Position numbers and translations under genes: made by a program
Source: Capnocytophaga granulosa ATCC 51502
Lineage (GTDB): Bacteria > Bacteroidota > Bacteroidia > Flavobacteriales > Flavobacteriaceae
Direction of reading: 5' to 3'
Length of the DNA stretch: 64,000 bases
Assembly: GCF_000411115.1 (NCBI RefSeq)
Contig: NZ_KE150256.1
Coordinates: 124,001 to 188,000, forward strand
Shown: one piece after another, positions 26,248-35,594 of the stretch
Numbering within the stretch: the first letter of the stretch is position 1
Layout: every line of letters starts with the position of its first letter
Notes under the pieces: model-generated
The model's input: only the letters and a program-made list of their open reading frames with translations
Databases searched by the model: none
What the model was told of the DNA's origin: nothing

Positions 26248-26982
26248 ATGAAAAGAATAAAAGAGGCAGTGGTTATTATTAGTTTATTCTGTATAACCAT
26301 AATAAATGCACAAACAAATGAGAATATAGGTGTTAATAAGGAGATATTAGGTGTCTTAGGAGAGAATTATACAATAGAAAAATACAAAAGTCACCATAAT
26401 AAAACCTATCTAACACTTCAGGTATTTATAGATAATATTCTTCAAAAAGATCTTTATATTGTTTCCATTAATGGAGATTCTTTTTGGATAAAGAAAAAAG
26501 AAAGTACCACTTTTATAGTCTCTCCGAAGCAATCCTATGAGGTAGGGGCTTCTGCATTTGTAACTGGGATATTAAAGATCCCCCATATTATTCCACGAAA
26601 AAGAGACTCTTTACTGATCAAGGCTTATCTAAAATCTCCGCCTAAGGTAGTACCCGCTCCCAAATATGGGAAAATAGCTATATTAGGAAAAGACTACTTT
26701 ATAGATACTTACAAAAGTAAGGATAAGAAAACCTATTTGACCTTTCATGTCTTTGAATATAATACAATCGCAAATTCTTTTCATATAACTATCAATGATG
26801 AAGAGGCTGATTTCAAAGAAAGAAAAGAGAGTATCACCTATCTAGTTGAAGCTAAGAAAAATTATGATGTAGAATTTTCAAGTTTTAAAATGCAAGCCCT
26901 TAGAATACCTAAAATCCTTCCACAAGAGGGAGACTCTTTAGCTATTAAGACTTATCTAAGTGACCCCATAAAGTATTATTAA
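26248..26982 (+). CDS. Secreted protein with two tandem ~100-residue repeats, unknown
   Basis: A 244-residue exported protein with a signal peptide to INAQ. Two copies of one domain follow (about 36-125 and 144-240). Each contains LG(E/K)-x-Y-x-I-x-x-YKS, KTYLT, KKES-T or RKES-T, and ends in (R)DSL-IK-YL or GDSLAIKTYL. I do not recognise the family. The AT-rich composition and the neighbouring MITE-like element suggest acquired DNA. A shared terminator with the convergent RNase G gene follows. Confidence 0.7.
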   Translation: MKRIKEAVVIISLFCITIINAQTNENIGVNKEILGVLGENYTIEKYKSHHNKTYLTLQVFIDNILQKDLYIVSINGDSFWIKKKESTTFIVSPKQSYEVGASAFVTGILKIPHIIPRKRDSLLIKAYLKSPPKVVPAPKYGKIAILGKDYFIDTYKSKDKKTYLTFHVFEYNTIANSFHITINDEEADFKERKESITYLVEAKKNYDVEFSSFKMQALRIPKILPQEGDSLAIKTYLSDPIKYY

Positions 26983-26999
26983 CCTATAAAAACAGAAAA

Positions 27000-27034
27000 A
27001 AGCAGGCCTCCTAACCGAGTTAGGAGGTCTGCTT
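27000..27034. terminator. Bidirectional terminator between convergent genes
   Basis: Arms 27000-27015 and 27019-27034 pair at 15 of 16 positions; AT-rich sequence lies on both sides. Confidence 0.75.
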
Positions 27035-27040
27035 ATAAAG

Positions 27041-28582
27041 TTACAGAGGAGTGCCTTCGTTAGTCTTGAAGCGGTATTCCAAATAAGAATAGGCATCTCT
27101 GGGGAGAATTTTAATCCATTTTCGGTATTTTAAAAACCATTTGAGGCGTATAGAGAAAAGCCCCTTGGTAAGATAGGCAGCTATAAATGGATGTATATTC
27201 AGTGTGATTCTTCCGTTGTAGTTGCTTTGAAAGATGATTTCTTCGAGATCAGTAGTAATGCGATCAATAAGCATAATAGGCGCATCTACCTCTCCTTGTT
27301 TGCTAGGATTTTCTTCCTTGGTTTTGATGTTGATTTCTGGGCGTACCCGCTGGCGAGTAATTTGTATCAGTCCGAACTTGCTGGGGGGTAATATCTTATG
27401 TTTGGCGCGGTCATCTTTCATCTCTTCTCTTAGGGCATCGAAGAGTTTTTGTCGGTTCTCTCCGCTGCTCATATCTATGAAATCTACCACGATGATACCT
27501 CCCATATCTCTCAGTCGCAATTGGCGTGCAATCTCGGTTGCGGCGATCAAATTCACCTCAAAGGCGGTTGTTTCTTGGTTTTCTGCTTTATTAGAATGGT
27601 TTCCACTATTGACATCTATCACATGTAGTGCCTCGGTATGTTCTATGACCAAGTAAGCCCCTTTGGTCATGGAAACAGTGCGTCCTAAGCCTGTTTTAAT
27701 CTGCCTTTCTATATGGAATTTCTCAAAAATAGGGACAGAAGACTTATAGAGTTTTACGATATTGACTTGCTCAGGAGCAATCTCTTGCAGATAATCACGG
27801 ATTTGTGTATAGAGAGCCTCATTATCTACATGGATACCAGTGAAAGTATTGTCGAACATATCCCTTAGTAGGGCACCTGTTCTATTCATTTCACTAAGAA
27901 TTTTGGATGGAAAGGAGCCTTGTGGTATCTTCTTGCACATTTGTATCCAGCGTTCGTAGGAATTTTGCAAGTCCCTATCTAAGTCAGCTACCTTTTTATC
28001 CTGCGCTACAGTACGTATAATCACCCCAAAACCTTTGGGTTTAATACTCTGAACAATACGTCTTAGACGCTCTTTTTCGGCCTTGTTTTCTATTTTTTGA
28101 GAGATAGAAATCCGCTCGGAGAAGGGTACCAGCACTAAGTAACGCCCTGCTATGGAGAGTTCCGAGCTAATCCGTGGCCCCTTGGTGGAAATAGGTTCCT
28201 TAACTATTTGTACCAAGATAGGTTGTCCTGCTTTTAGTACCTCCGATATTGCCCCGTTCTTATTAATATCTGGCTCCAACTTGAAGTCCTTCAGTGAATA
28301 ATCCTTGATCTTCCCTGAAGATACTTCCTTGATAAACTTAAGCAAGGACGAGAGTTGAGGCCCCAAGTCATGATAATGCAAGAAAGCATCCTTTTCGTAT
28401 CCTACATTCACAAAAGCCGCATTCAGTCCCTGAATAGGCTTGTGAATCTTGGCAAGCATAATATCCCCTACCGAAAGGCGATTGGTATCTTCCTCCTTGT
28501 GGAGTTCTACCAAGCGACCATTCTTGAGTAAAGCAAAATCTACATCAGAAGCCCCAGAACGAATAATTAATTCTTTGGTCAT
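27041..28582 (-). CDS. rng: Ribonuclease G/E family endoribonuclease
   Basis: Endoribonuclease for 5S/16S rRNA and mRNA processing; 513 residues, RNase G-like size without the RNase E C-terminal scaffold. An S1 domain occupies residues ~35-130; 'GAYLVIEHTEALHVIDVNSG' and 'GIIVVDFIDM' give the catalytic Asp residues, and 'ATEIARQLRLRDMGG' is typical. It is separated from HU by a tiny basic gene (28672-28764), a Flavobacteriia gene order. Confidence 0.94.
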   Translation of the reverse strand: MTKELIIRSGASDVDFALLKNGRLVELHKEEDTNRLSVGDIMLAKIHKPIQGLNAAFVNVGYEKDAFLHYHDLGPQLSSLLKFIKEVSSGKIKDYSLKDFKLEPDINKNGAISEVLKAGQPILVQIVKEPISTKGPRISSELSIAGRYLVLVPFSERISISQKIENKAEKERLRRIVQSIKPKGFGVIIRTVAQDKKVADLDRDLQNSYERWIQMCKKIPQGSFPSKILSEMNRTGALLRDMFDNTFTGIHVDNEALYTQIRDYLQEIAPEQVNIVKLYKSSVPIFEKFHIERQIKTGLGRTVSMTKGAYLVIEHTEALHVIDVNSGNHSNKAENQETTAFEVNLIAATEIARQLRLRDMGGIIVVDFIDMSSGENRQKLFDALREEMKDDRAKHKILPPSKFGLIQITRQRVRPEINIKTKEENPSKQGEVDAPIMLIDRITTDLEEIIFQSNYNGRITLNIHPFIAAYLTKGLFSIRLKWFLKYRKWIKILPRDAYSYLEYRFKTNEGTPL

Positions 28583-28654
28583 TCTGTTATGATTTTAGTA
28601 TTACAATTTCAGTTAAGATATAATAATATCTTTTTAAATGAACGAAAAAACGAG

Positions 28655-28680
28655 AAAAAGTAGTTATAAAACTACTTTTT
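28655..28680 (-). terminator. Hairpin terminator of the mini-protein gene
   Basis: Arms AAAAAGTAGTT (28655-28665) and AACTACTTTTT (28670-28680) with a T-rich stretch downstream on the minus strand. It overlaps the stop codon of the 28672-28764 gene. Confidence 0.7.
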
Positions 28681-28764
28681 CTTTTTGTGTCGGTTAGCTC
28701 TTGCTCTTTTTTTGCGTTTGTGCGTAGCCACTTTATGTCTTTTTCTTTTTTTTCCGCTTGGCAT
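28672..28764 (-). CDS. 30-residue basic protein, AURKAIP1/COX24-domain type
   Basis: Minus-strand gene too short for usual ORF cut-offs. It encodes MPSGKKRKRHKVATHKRKKR... (30 residues, about two thirds Lys, Arg or His) and stops with TAG. I recognise this as the AURKAIP1/COX24-domain family, whose mitochondrial relative is a small-subunit ribosomal protein (mS38). Very small homologues are encoded next to HU in Bacteroidota. It is probably a ribosomal or rRNA-binding protein; this is inference from the family and composition. It lies 30 bp after HU and 90 bp before RNase G. Confidence 0.85.
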   Translation of the reverse strand: MPSGKKRKRHKVATHKRKKRARANRHKKKK

Positions 28765-28793
28765 GTTGTTATAAATTAAAAATTAATACTCCG

Positions 28794-29105
28794 TTATTTC
28801 TTTTTGGTGGTTTTTTCTTTTACTTTTACCTTTGTTTTTATTGATTGCACAAATACTTTAGCTGGCTTAAAAGCAGGGATATTATGTGCTGGGATGGTAA
28901 TGGTCGTGTTTTTAGAAATGTTACGTCCTGTTTTTTCAGCTCTAGCCTTAATAATGAAGCTACCAAAACCTCTGAGGTATACATTATCTCCACTCTCCAA
29001 AGATTCCTTTATCCCATCCATAAAGTGCTCTACAATATTCTGCACCTCTGTTTTCTCAACCCCCAATTTCTCAGAGATCTTCGCTACAATTTCTGCTTTT
29101 GTCAT
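28794..29105 (-). CDS. HU family DNA-binding protein
   Basis: Nucleoid protein that bends DNA, probably as a dimer; 103 residues. The HU/IHF fold is clear ('MTKAEIVAKISEKLGVEKTEVQNIVEHFMD', 'LRGFGSFIIKARAEKTGRNI', 'IPAHNIPAFKPAKVF'). A Lys-rich tail (KTKVKVKEKTTKKK) extends it beyond the usual 90 residues, as in many Flavobacteriia. A -7 element with CG is at 29223-29230. Confidence 0.95.
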   Translation of the reverse strand: MTKAEIVAKISEKLGVEKTEVQNIVEHFMDGIKESLESGDNVYLRGFGSFIIKARAEKTGRNISKNTTITIPAHNIPAFKPAKVFVQSIKTKVKVKEKTTKKK

Positions 29106-29222
29106 ATTTTTCTTTATTTAAAAGTCAAATTATACAATATATATACCCATAGCTTCATTTGTTATTTGGTAGGTTAAGAAACTACTTAATTTATAGCTAT
29201 CTTTGGGTTTGTTTTCGGAGTG

Positions 29223-29252
29223 CAAATATACGAATAAATTACAAACCAACAA
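29223..29252 (-). promoter_or_regulatory. Promoter (-33, -7) for the HU gene
   Basis: Minus strand TATATTTG (29223-29230) preceded by CG, with TTG about 19 bp further upstream (29250-29252). The rest of the 29106-29453 gap is AT-rich with no gene that I can see. Confidence 0.65.
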
Positions 29253-29418
29253 GTTAATAAAAAAAATTTTTTTCTCCTGAGATGTATCGCATAGAACGAA
29301 CAAAATATCATTTTATACAAACAATTGATTATCAGCTAATTGATTTTTATAAAATCATAAAGTACCCCCTAGAAAGTTAAATATCATAAAAAAATTGAAG
29401 ATTGTATAAAAAAAGTAA

Positions 29419-29426
29419 TACTTTTG
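29419..29426 (+). promoter_or_regulatory. -7 promoter element for the lipocalin-OmpA operon
   Basis: TACTTTTG with TTG 21 bp upstream (29395-29397); start codon at 29454. Confidence 0.55.
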
Positions 29427-29453
29427 CCCCCAGAACATATAATAAGATACATA

Positions 29454-29948
29454 ATGAAAAAAGTATTTTTTTTGCTCATGCTTGCTTTGGGGGTAGTCTC
29501 TTGTAAGACACAAGGCACCATTGCCAAGAGTACCCAAGGTACCCGCCAGGCCAACAAAGTAATCAAAGGAGAATGGACACTCTCTTCTGTTACTTATAAT
29601 GAAAAAGGTAAGTATGAAATCACCTTGCTCAATGATACTTCTAAAGAATGCTTTGAGGGAAGTTATTGGAAATTTGTTCCAAATAACTACCGAGGTATCT
29701 ACGCTATTAACAAGGCTGGATGTGCAGGAGGCGATCGTCATTTTATCTTTACCGTACAGGAAATGGACAAATCTACTGGGTATTATGACTTTTTGCTCAA
29801 ACCAACCAACGAAAAGTACCAATCCGATACCAATGCGGGCGTACGCCTACATTTGGCTTATCTCTCTGAAAATGAGATGCGCTGGGAACAAACCGTTCGT
29901 GTAGACGGCAAACCTTTCGTTATTACAATGAACTTTACAAAAAATTAA
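29454..29948 (+). CDS. Lipocalin-like lipoprotein
   Basis: A 164-residue outer-membrane or periplasmic lipoprotein with lipobox LGVVSC. The remainder has the lipocalin-like pattern 'GEWTLSSVTYNEKG...' and 'RLHLAYLSENEMRWEQTV' with alternating beta strands. It would bind a small hydrophobic ligand, or act in assembly; this is not known. Start ATG 29454 follows the promoter. It lies 10 bp before an OmpA lipoprotein in an operon. Confidence 0.8.
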   Translation: MKKVFFLLMLALGVVSCKTQGTIAKSTQGTRQANKVIKGEWTLSSVTYNEKGKYEITLLNDTSKECFEGSYWKFVPNNYRGIYAINKAGCAGGDRHFIFTVQEMDKSTGYYDFLLKPTNEKYQSDTNAGVRLHLAYLSENEMRWEQTVRVDGKPFVITMNFTKN

Positions 29949-29958
29949 ATAATTATCT

Positions 29959-30654
29959 ATGACAAAAGTATTCAAACACATAACTTTATTCCTTGTAGCA
30001 GGCTTACTTTTTGTAGGCTGTGAAGCTATTAATAATTCCAATAAAACCCAGCGCGGAGCTGTGATTGGGGCTGCCAGTGGAGCAATTCTTGGGGCGATCC
30101 TTGGTAACAACGTAGGTAGTGGTGGCAATAGCGAACTCGGTGCTGTTATCGGTACAGCTGTAGGAGGTGCCGCAGGTGCCATTATCGGAAACCAAATGGA
30201 CAGACAAGCCAAGAAAATAGAAGAAGAAATCCCTGGTGCTGAAGTAAAACGAGTAGATGATGGTATCGTGGTTACCTTTGATGAAAAAAGTGGGGTTACC
30301 TTTGCTTTCAATAAGGCAGACCTTACCGATGAGGCTAAAACCTTGCTCAACAAGATGGTAACTGTTCTTAAGGAATATCCTGATACCAACGTGATTGTAG
30401 CAGGACATACTGATAGCAAAGGAAAAGCAGCCTATAACATGGGACTTTCCGAAAGACGTGCCAAAGCAGTTACTAACTTCTTTACTTCTAATGGATTGAA
30501 TGCTTCTCGCTTTACCACTAAGTGGTTCGGTGCTACCCAACCTGCTTATGACAACGCTACAGAAGAAGGACGCGCTAAGAACCGTCGTGTAAACATTGCT
30601 ATCGTTCCTAATGAAAAGATGAAGGAAGATGCAAAAAAACAAGCTCAACAGTAA
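29959..30654 (+). CDS. OmpA family lipoprotein with glycine-zipper domain
   Basis: Lipoprotein (LFVGC) of 231 residues. A glycine-zipper segment 'GAVIGAASGAILGAILGNNVGSGG...GAAGAIIG' (about 34-83) is followed by an OmpA C-terminal peptidoglycan-binding domain: 'FAFNKADLTDEAKTLL', 'VIVAGHTDSKG', 'GLSERRAKAV' and 'NRRVNIAI'. It anchors the outer membrane to the cell wall. It is co-transcribed with the lipocalin gene and followed by a terminator at 30692-30722. Confidence 0.92.
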   Translation: MTKVFKHITLFLVAGLLFVGCEAINNSNKTQRGAVIGAASGAILGAILGNNVGSGGNSELGAVIGTAVGGAAGAIIGNQMDRQAKKIEEEIPGAEVKRVDDGIVVTFDEKSGVTFAFNKADLTDEAKTLLNKMVTVLKEYPDTNVIVAGHTDSKGKAAYNMGLSERRAKAVTNFFTSNGLNASRFTTKWFGATQPAYDNATEEGRAKNRRVNIAIVPNEKMKEDAKKQAQQ

Positions 30655-30691
30655 ATTTTCATAGTTATTATTGTTTTAGTTATTCTATTTG

Positions 30692-30722
30692 AAGAGGTGC
30701 AGCAATGTACCTCTTTTTTTTG
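30692..30722 (+). terminator. Rho-independent terminator after the OmpA gene
   Basis: Stem 30692-30701 / 30706-30715 (9 of 10 pairs) followed by eight T. Confidence 0.75.
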
Positions 30723-30754
30723 CTCCTAAGCGACTATTTATTAATTTTTATTCG

Positions 30755-30762
30755 TATATTTG
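30755..30762 (+). promoter_or_regulatory. -7 promoter element for purC
   Basis: CG-TATATTTG, 17 bp before the ATG at 30780. It excludes the longer frame from 30705. Confidence 0.65.
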
Positions 30763-30779
30763 CGCAAAAATACAAACAT

Positions 30780-31733
30780 ATGAACAGTATTACCTCAACT
30801 GATTTTACTTTTGAAAATCAAAAAGCTGTTTACAAAGGAAAGGTACGCGATGTATATACTATAGGAGACGACCTTCTGGTGATGGTGGCTACCGATAGGC
30901 TTTCCGCTTTTGATGTGATTCTGCCTAAGGGTATCCCCTACAAAGGACAGATCCTCAACCAGATAGCCAGTGAGAACTTGGAACTAACAAGGGATATTGT
31001 TCCCAATTGGCTGCTGGCAACCCCTGACCCCAATGTATCGGTAGGTCTCTGCTGCGAACCCCTAAAAGTGGAAATGGTCATTCGCGGCTACTTGGCTGGA
31101 CATGCTGCCCGTGAGTATAAGGCTGGCAAACGCAGCCTCTGTGGCGTGGCTTTACCCGAAGGCTTAGTAGAGAATGCGCCCCTACCCTCCCCTATCATCA
31201 CTCCTTCTACCAAGGCAGACAATGGCACCCACGACGAGGATATCTCCCGTGAGGACATTCTCAAAAGAGGAATCGTTTCGGCCGAGGACTATGAGCTTAT
31301 GGAGCGCTATACGTACGCCCTCTTTAAGCGTGGTAGTGAACTAGCTCACAAGAGGGGCCTTATTTTGGTAGATACCAAGTATGAGTTTGGCAAGACCAAA
31401 GACGGAGTAGTAGTACTTATCGACGAGGTACATACCCCTGATTCCTCCCGCTATTTCTATGCCGAGGGATATGAAGAGCGCCTAAGAAAAGGGGAACCCC
31501 AAAGACAACTCTCCAAGGAGTTCGTTCGCCAATGGCTTATAGAAAATGGCTTCCAAGGTCGTGCAGGCGAGCAAGTGCCTGAAATGACCAATGCCCATGT
31601 AAAGGCTATCTCCGAACGCTATATAGAACTCTATGAGCACCTCTTAGGAAAGAAATTCGTTCCGTCCGATACCACGGATATACAAGAGCGCATCTATAAG
31701 AATGTAAGCGAGTATTTGCGTAGCTTACTATAA
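30780..31733 (+). CDS. purC: Phosphoribosylaminoimidazole-succinocarboxamide synthase
   Basis: Converts CAIR plus aspartate to SAICAR in purine synthesis; cytoplasmic, 317 residues (the longer yeast-like form). Visible are '[29 protein letters not shown]', '[16 protein letters not shown]', 'ITPSTKAD' and '[12 protein letters not shown]'. It is followed 25 bp later by purD, the enzyme acting earlier in the pathway. Confidence 0.96.
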   Translation: MNSITSTDFTFENQKAVYKGKVRDVYTIGDDLLVMVATDRLSAFDVILPKGIPYKGQILNQIASENLELTRDIVPNWLLATPDPNVSVGLCCEPLKVEMVIRGYLAGHAAREYKAGKRSLCGVALPEGLVENAPLPSPIITPSTKADNGTHDEDISREDILKRGIVSAEDYELMERYTYALFKRGSELAHKRGLILVDTKYEFGKTKDGVVVLIDEVHTPDSSRYFYAEGYEERLRKGEPQRQLSKEFVRQWLIENGFQGRAGEQVPEMTNAHVKAISERYIELYEHLLGKKFVPSDTTDIQERIYKNVSEYLRSLL

Positions 31734-31758
31734 TATTTTTACTTAATTTTCTTTTGAA

Positions 31759-33030
31759 ATGAATATACTTCTGTTAGGTTCAGGAGGTAGGGAGCATGCT
31801 TTTGCCTACCTACTCTCTCGTAGCCCCCGCTGCAAGCAACTTTATATAGCCCCCGGTAATGCAGGTACTGCCCTTGAAGGAGAAAATGTAGCTATCTCAG
31901 CTACTGATTTTTCAAAGATTAAGGAATTCTGTTTAAGCAAACAGATTTCTTTGGTCGTAGTAGGCCCCGAAGAGCCTTTAGTGAAGGGGATTGTAGATTT
32001 CTTCGCACAAGATGCGGCACTTTCCAAAATACCCATTGTAGGTCCTTCCCAAAAGGGAGCTACCCTTGAAGGAAGTAAGGAGTTTGCCAAGGAATTCATG
32101 CAGCGCCATCATATCCCTACCGCCCGCTATGCGAGTTTTACCAAAGACACTATAGAAGAAGGGTTGCGCTTTTTGGAAAGCATGCAAGCTCCCTATGTTC
32201 TAAAAGCCGACGGACTGGCTGCCGGCAAAGGGGTAGTTATCTTGGACAACCTACAAGAAGCCCAGAGCGAGCTTAAGCGTATGCTATTGGAAGAGAAATT
32301 TGGCATAGCTAGCCAGAAAGTAGTTATTGAGGAGTTCCTCAAGGGAATAGAACTCAGCTGCTTTGTTCTGACCGATGGGCAGAGCTATAAGATTCTTCCA
32401 ACCGCTAAGGACTATAAGCGTATAGGCGAAGGGGATACTGGACTCAATACAGGCGGTATGGGTGCGGTTTCTCCTGTACCTTTCGCCAACGAGGCCCTTA
32501 TGCAAAAAATAGAAGAGCGTATCATAAAACCTACCATAGAAGGGCTTAAAAAGGAGCAAATCACCTATCGTGGTTTTGTCTTTATCGGCCTTATCAAGGT
32601 TGGAGATGATCCCTTTGTAATTGAGTACAATGTACGTATGGGTGATCCTGAAACTGAAGTAGTGCTCCCACGGTTACAAACCGACTTGGTTACACTCTTA
32701 GAAGCCACTGCCAAGGAACAGCTCAAGGATTGTCCACTCTCTATAGACCCCAGAAGTGCTACCACTGTAATGCTTGTCTCTGGTGGTTATCCAGAGGATT
32801 ACCAAAAGGGCAAAGTTATCTCTGGTCTTGAAGTACAAAGCGAAAGCCTTATCTTCCATGCGGGTACTTGCTTGAAAGACGGCAAGGTACTTACCGCTGG
32901 AGGCCGTGTGCTTGCTGTTACTTCTTTGGCTGATAATTTTAAAGAGGCTCTAAAAAAATCTTACAGCCGAATCGAAAAAATATCTTTTGAAAACATGTAT
33001 TACCGAAAGGATATCGGAATGGATTTGTAA
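31759..33030 (+). CDS. purD: Phosphoribosylamine--glycine ligase
   Basis: ATP-grasp enzyme joining phosphoribosylamine and glycine to GAR; 423 residues. The N-terminus 'MNILLLGSGGREHAFAYLL' and 'VVGPEEPLVKGI' are typical; the ATP-grasp core appears as 'YVLKADGLAAGKGVVI' and 'GMGAVSP', with 'EYNVRMGDPETE'. It forms an operon with purC and ends with a terminator at 33060-33085. Confidence 0.96.
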   Translation: MNILLLGSGGREHAFAYLLSRSPRCKQLYIAPGNAGTALEGENVAISATDFSKIKEFCLSKQISLVVVGPEEPLVKGIVDFFAQDAALSKIPIVGPSQKGATLEGSKEFAKEFMQRHHIPTARYASFTKDTIEEGLRFLESMQAPYVLKADGLAAGKGVVILDNLQEAQSELKRMLLEEKFGIASQKVVIEEFLKGIELSCFVLTDGQSYKILPTAKDYKRIGEGDTGLNTGGMGAVSPVPFANEALMQKIEERIIKPTIEGLKKEQITYRGFVFIGLIKVGDDPFVIEYNVRMGDPETEVVLPRLQTDLVTLLEATAKEQLKDCPLSIDPRSATTVMLVSGGYPEDYQKGKVISGLEVQSESLIFHAGTCLKDGKVLTAGGRVLAVTSLADNFKEALKKSYSRIEKISFENMYYRKDIGMDL

Positions 33031-33059
33031 TTTCTTTTTCATAATTATAATATATATTG

Positions 33060-33090
33060 AAGACTGCCCCTAGAAAGGCAGTCTTTTTAT
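33060..33090 (+). terminator. Rho-independent terminator after purD
   Basis: Arms AAGACTGCC (33060-33068) and GGCAGTCTT (33077-33085) followed by T-rich sequence. Confidence 0.8.
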
Positions 33091-33150
33091 TATTTAGAAC
33101 CACTAAAAAATATTTCTTGTTTTTTATTTTCGTATGTGAAAAATATTTTT

Positions 33151-33158
33151 TACCTTTG
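33151..33158 (+). promoter_or_regulatory. -7 promoter element for the TonB receptor
   Basis: TACCTTTG, 39 bp before the ATG at 33198. Confidence 0.5.
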
Positions 33159-33197
33159 CCTAAAATTTAAACACCTAATAAAACTAAAATTTTAGAC

Positions 33198-35594
33198 ATG
33201 AAAACTATTATTTTTCGCATGTTATTTTTCTTTATCCCTGTATTAGCCATAGCCCAACAAGCTACTTTCAAGGGAAAAATCACTGCCGAAGGAAAGCCTA
33301 TCTTAGGTGCCGATGTAATCCTTCGCAAGGGTAGTGAAGTGAAAGGTACCAGTAGCAAGGCCTCTGGAGAATATTCAGTAAAAGTACCTGCTGGCGAATA
33401 CAAACTTACGATCTCTTCAGTAGGGTTCAAAACTATCAATCAATCTCTTACACTTGCTGAAGGAGAGACTATCACACAAAATTTTGCCTTGCAAAGAGAC
33501 TTATTGGAAATTGACCAAGTGGTAGTTACCGCTACGCGTAACATCATTCCTCAGTACAAATCACCTGTGGTAGTGAGCAAGGTTACAGGCCATATATTTG
33601 AAACCACTCAATCACTCAGCTTGGCCGAAGGGCTTAACTTTACCCCTGGATTGCGTACTGAAACGAACTGTCAGAATTGCGGTTTTAATCAGTTACGTAT
33701 CAATGGTTTGGAAGGCTCTTACTCACAAATCTTGATCAATGGCCGTCCTGTATTCTCCTCCTTGGCTGGGGTCTATGGCCTGGAGATGATTCCTGCCAAT
33801 ATGATTGACCGTGTGGAAGTAGTCAGAGGGGCCGGCTCAGCACTCTATGGGGGTAATGCCATAGGAGGTACGGTAAATATCCTCACCAAAGACCCTACAC
33901 ATAATACCTTTATGATAGGCAATAGCCTCTCTCTAATGAAGGACGGAAGCCCTGATAATACACTCTTTGCCAATACTTCGGTTGTGGCTGAGGATTTTGA
34001 CAAGGGACTAACCCTCTTTGCTTATCAGCGCAACCGAAAGCCTTACGATGCTAACGATGACGGCTATTCCGAAATCACTAAGCTACACAATACCACTTTC
34101 GGGGCTGATGCTTTTTGGAATCCTGCAGAAAATAGCAAGATAAAGCTCAACCTGAACAGTATCAACGAGTTTCGCCGTGGAGGAAACAAGTTCGACCTCT
34201 TGCCACACCAGTCTGATATTACCGAGCAATTACGCCATCGTATCATGGCTGGAGACCTCTCCTATGAACGATTCTCTGATGATCTTGCCCATAAGTTTTC
34301 CCTATACACTTCTGCCCAATATACCGACCGAGATGGCTACTATGGAGGCGGCTTAGGTTACGCAGTCAATAGCAAAGACGAATTTGACGCGCTAGGAGCG
34401 GAAGACAAAGAAGACTATTTCAAGGCTTTGGCCAAATATGGTCATACTACCGAGCTAGTGGGCGTAGGGGGCGTTCAATATGCCTACACATTTTCTCCTG
34501 AACTAAATCTTTCTTTAGGAAGCGAATATAAGTATGATAAGGTAAATGACAACTATGTAGGCCAAAACCGCGCAGTGGATCAGACTGTACGCACCTATGG
34601 CAACTACCTACAAGTGGAATGGAATCCTATAAAAAAGCTAACTCTACTGGGGGGGAGCCGCTATGACTATGTCGATATAAAGGGAGACTACCTTTTTGCT
34701 GGAGTAGATAAGAATTCTAATAAGCAGATAAGCAAATTCGTTCCTCGCCTTACTGCTATGTATGATCTAAGTGAAACCCTTAAGCTCCGCGGTTCCTTTG
34801 CCCAAGGCTATCGTGCTCCACAGGCTTTTGATGAAGATTTACATACTGAAGTATTGGACGGCGAACCTATCTTTGTAGAATTAGACAAAGACCTTAGCAG
34901 CGAAACCTCCAATAGTTATACCGCCTCACTGAACTATACCCAAAGAGAAGGTAATACACAAGCCAACCTGATCTTGGAAGGCTTCTACACCCGTATCAAC
35001 GACCGTTTTATCAACCAAGATCTTACCGATATAGACAACATTAAGCACAAGCTAAAGACCAATGCCACTGACCAGCTCCATATCATAGGAGCTAATATAG
35101 AAGCTAACTTTGCCTTTGGCTCTCAATGGGTATGGCAGACAGGGTTTACCTATCAGCAATCTCGCTTTACCAAGGAACAGACCATTTGGGAGAATGAAGA
35201 TGCAACTTCTCCTAAAAAAGTTACTTCCGACCGCGTGATGCGCTCCCCTGACCTATATGGTTACACTACTCTATCCTATAACCCTATCGCAGCACTTAAG
35301 CTCAGCTACAATGGTGTTTTCACAGGACAGATGTATGTGCCCCATGTAATTGACGCTGAATCTGGCGAGCAAATTCTCGTGAAATCACCCAATTTTTACG
35401 AACAAAACCTAAGGGCTGCTTATGCTTTCACGCTGAAAAACAATTACAAACTGGAAGTATTTGCAGGTGTGAAAAATATCTTTGACCAATACCAAAAAGA
35501 TTTTGACAAGGGCAAAGACCGTGATGCTGACTATATCTACGGGCCACAACACCCACGAACTTTCTTTGTAGGGCTAACATTATCACTGGATTAA
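33198..35594 (+). CDS. TonB-dependent outer-membrane receptor, CirA-like
   Basis: Outer-membrane uptake channel of 798 residues. After the signal peptide (to AIAQ, 20) comes a carboxypeptidase-regulatory-like beta domain (about 22-100), the TonB-box region 'QVVVTATR', a plug with 'LRINGLEGSYSQILINGRPV' and 'IDRVEVVRGAGSALYGGNAIGGTVNI', then the barrel, ending '...RTFFVGLTLSLD' with an aromatic-rich C-terminus. The plug carries a Cys pair, Cys158 and Cys161 (NCQNCGF), of a kind often found in metal- or haem-type receptors, but the substrate is not known. It has a terminator at 35691-35722. Confidence 0.92.
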   Translation: MKTIIFRMLFFFIPVLAIAQQATFKGKITAEGKPILGADVILRKGSEVKGTSSKASGEYSVKVPAGEYKLTISSVGFKTINQSLTLAEGETITQNFALQRDLLEIDQVVVTATRNIIPQYKSPVVVSKVTGHIFETTQSLSLAEGLNFTPGLRTETNCQNCGFNQLRINGLEGSYSQILINGRPVFSSLAGVYGLEMIPANMIDRVEVVRGAGSALYGGNAIGGTVNILTKDPTHNTFMIGNSLSLMKDGSPDNTLFANTSVVAEDFDKGLTLFAYQRNRKPYDANDDGYSEITKLHNTTFGADAFWNPAENSKIKLNLNSINEFRRGGNKFDLLPHQSDITEQLRHRIMAGDLSYERFSDDLAHKFSLYTSAQYTDRDGYYGGGLGYAVNSKDEFDALGAEDKEDYFKALAKYGHTTELVGVGGVQYAYTFSPELNLSLGSEYKYDKVNDNYVGQNRAVDQTVRTYGNYLQVEWNPIKKLTLLGGSRYDYVDIKGDYLFAGVDKNSNKQISKFVPRLTAMYDLSETLKLRGSFAQGYRAPQAFDEDLHTEVLDGEPIFVELDKDLSSETSNSYTASLNYTQREGNTQANLILEGFYTRINDRFINQDLTDIDNIKHKLKTNATDQLHIIGANIEANFAFGSQWVWQTGFTYQQSRFTKEQTIWENEDATSPKKVTSDRVMRSPDLYGYTTLSYNPIAALKLSYNGVFTGQMYVPHVIDAESGEQILVKSPNFYEQNLRAAYAFTLKNNYKLEVFAGVKNIFDQYQKDFDKGKDRDADYIYGPQHPRTFFVGLTLSLD

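Noticed and set aside
28804..29177. Two plus-strand ORFs over HU
   Set aside because: Shadows of the HU gene on the other strand.
29355..29822. Minus-strand ORF over the lipocalin gene
   Set aside because: Antisense to a gene with a clear lipoprotein signal and promoter.
33198..35594. Assigning this receptor to cobalamin or haem
   Set aside because: No neighbouring gene points to a substrate, and the plug Cys pair alone is not enough.
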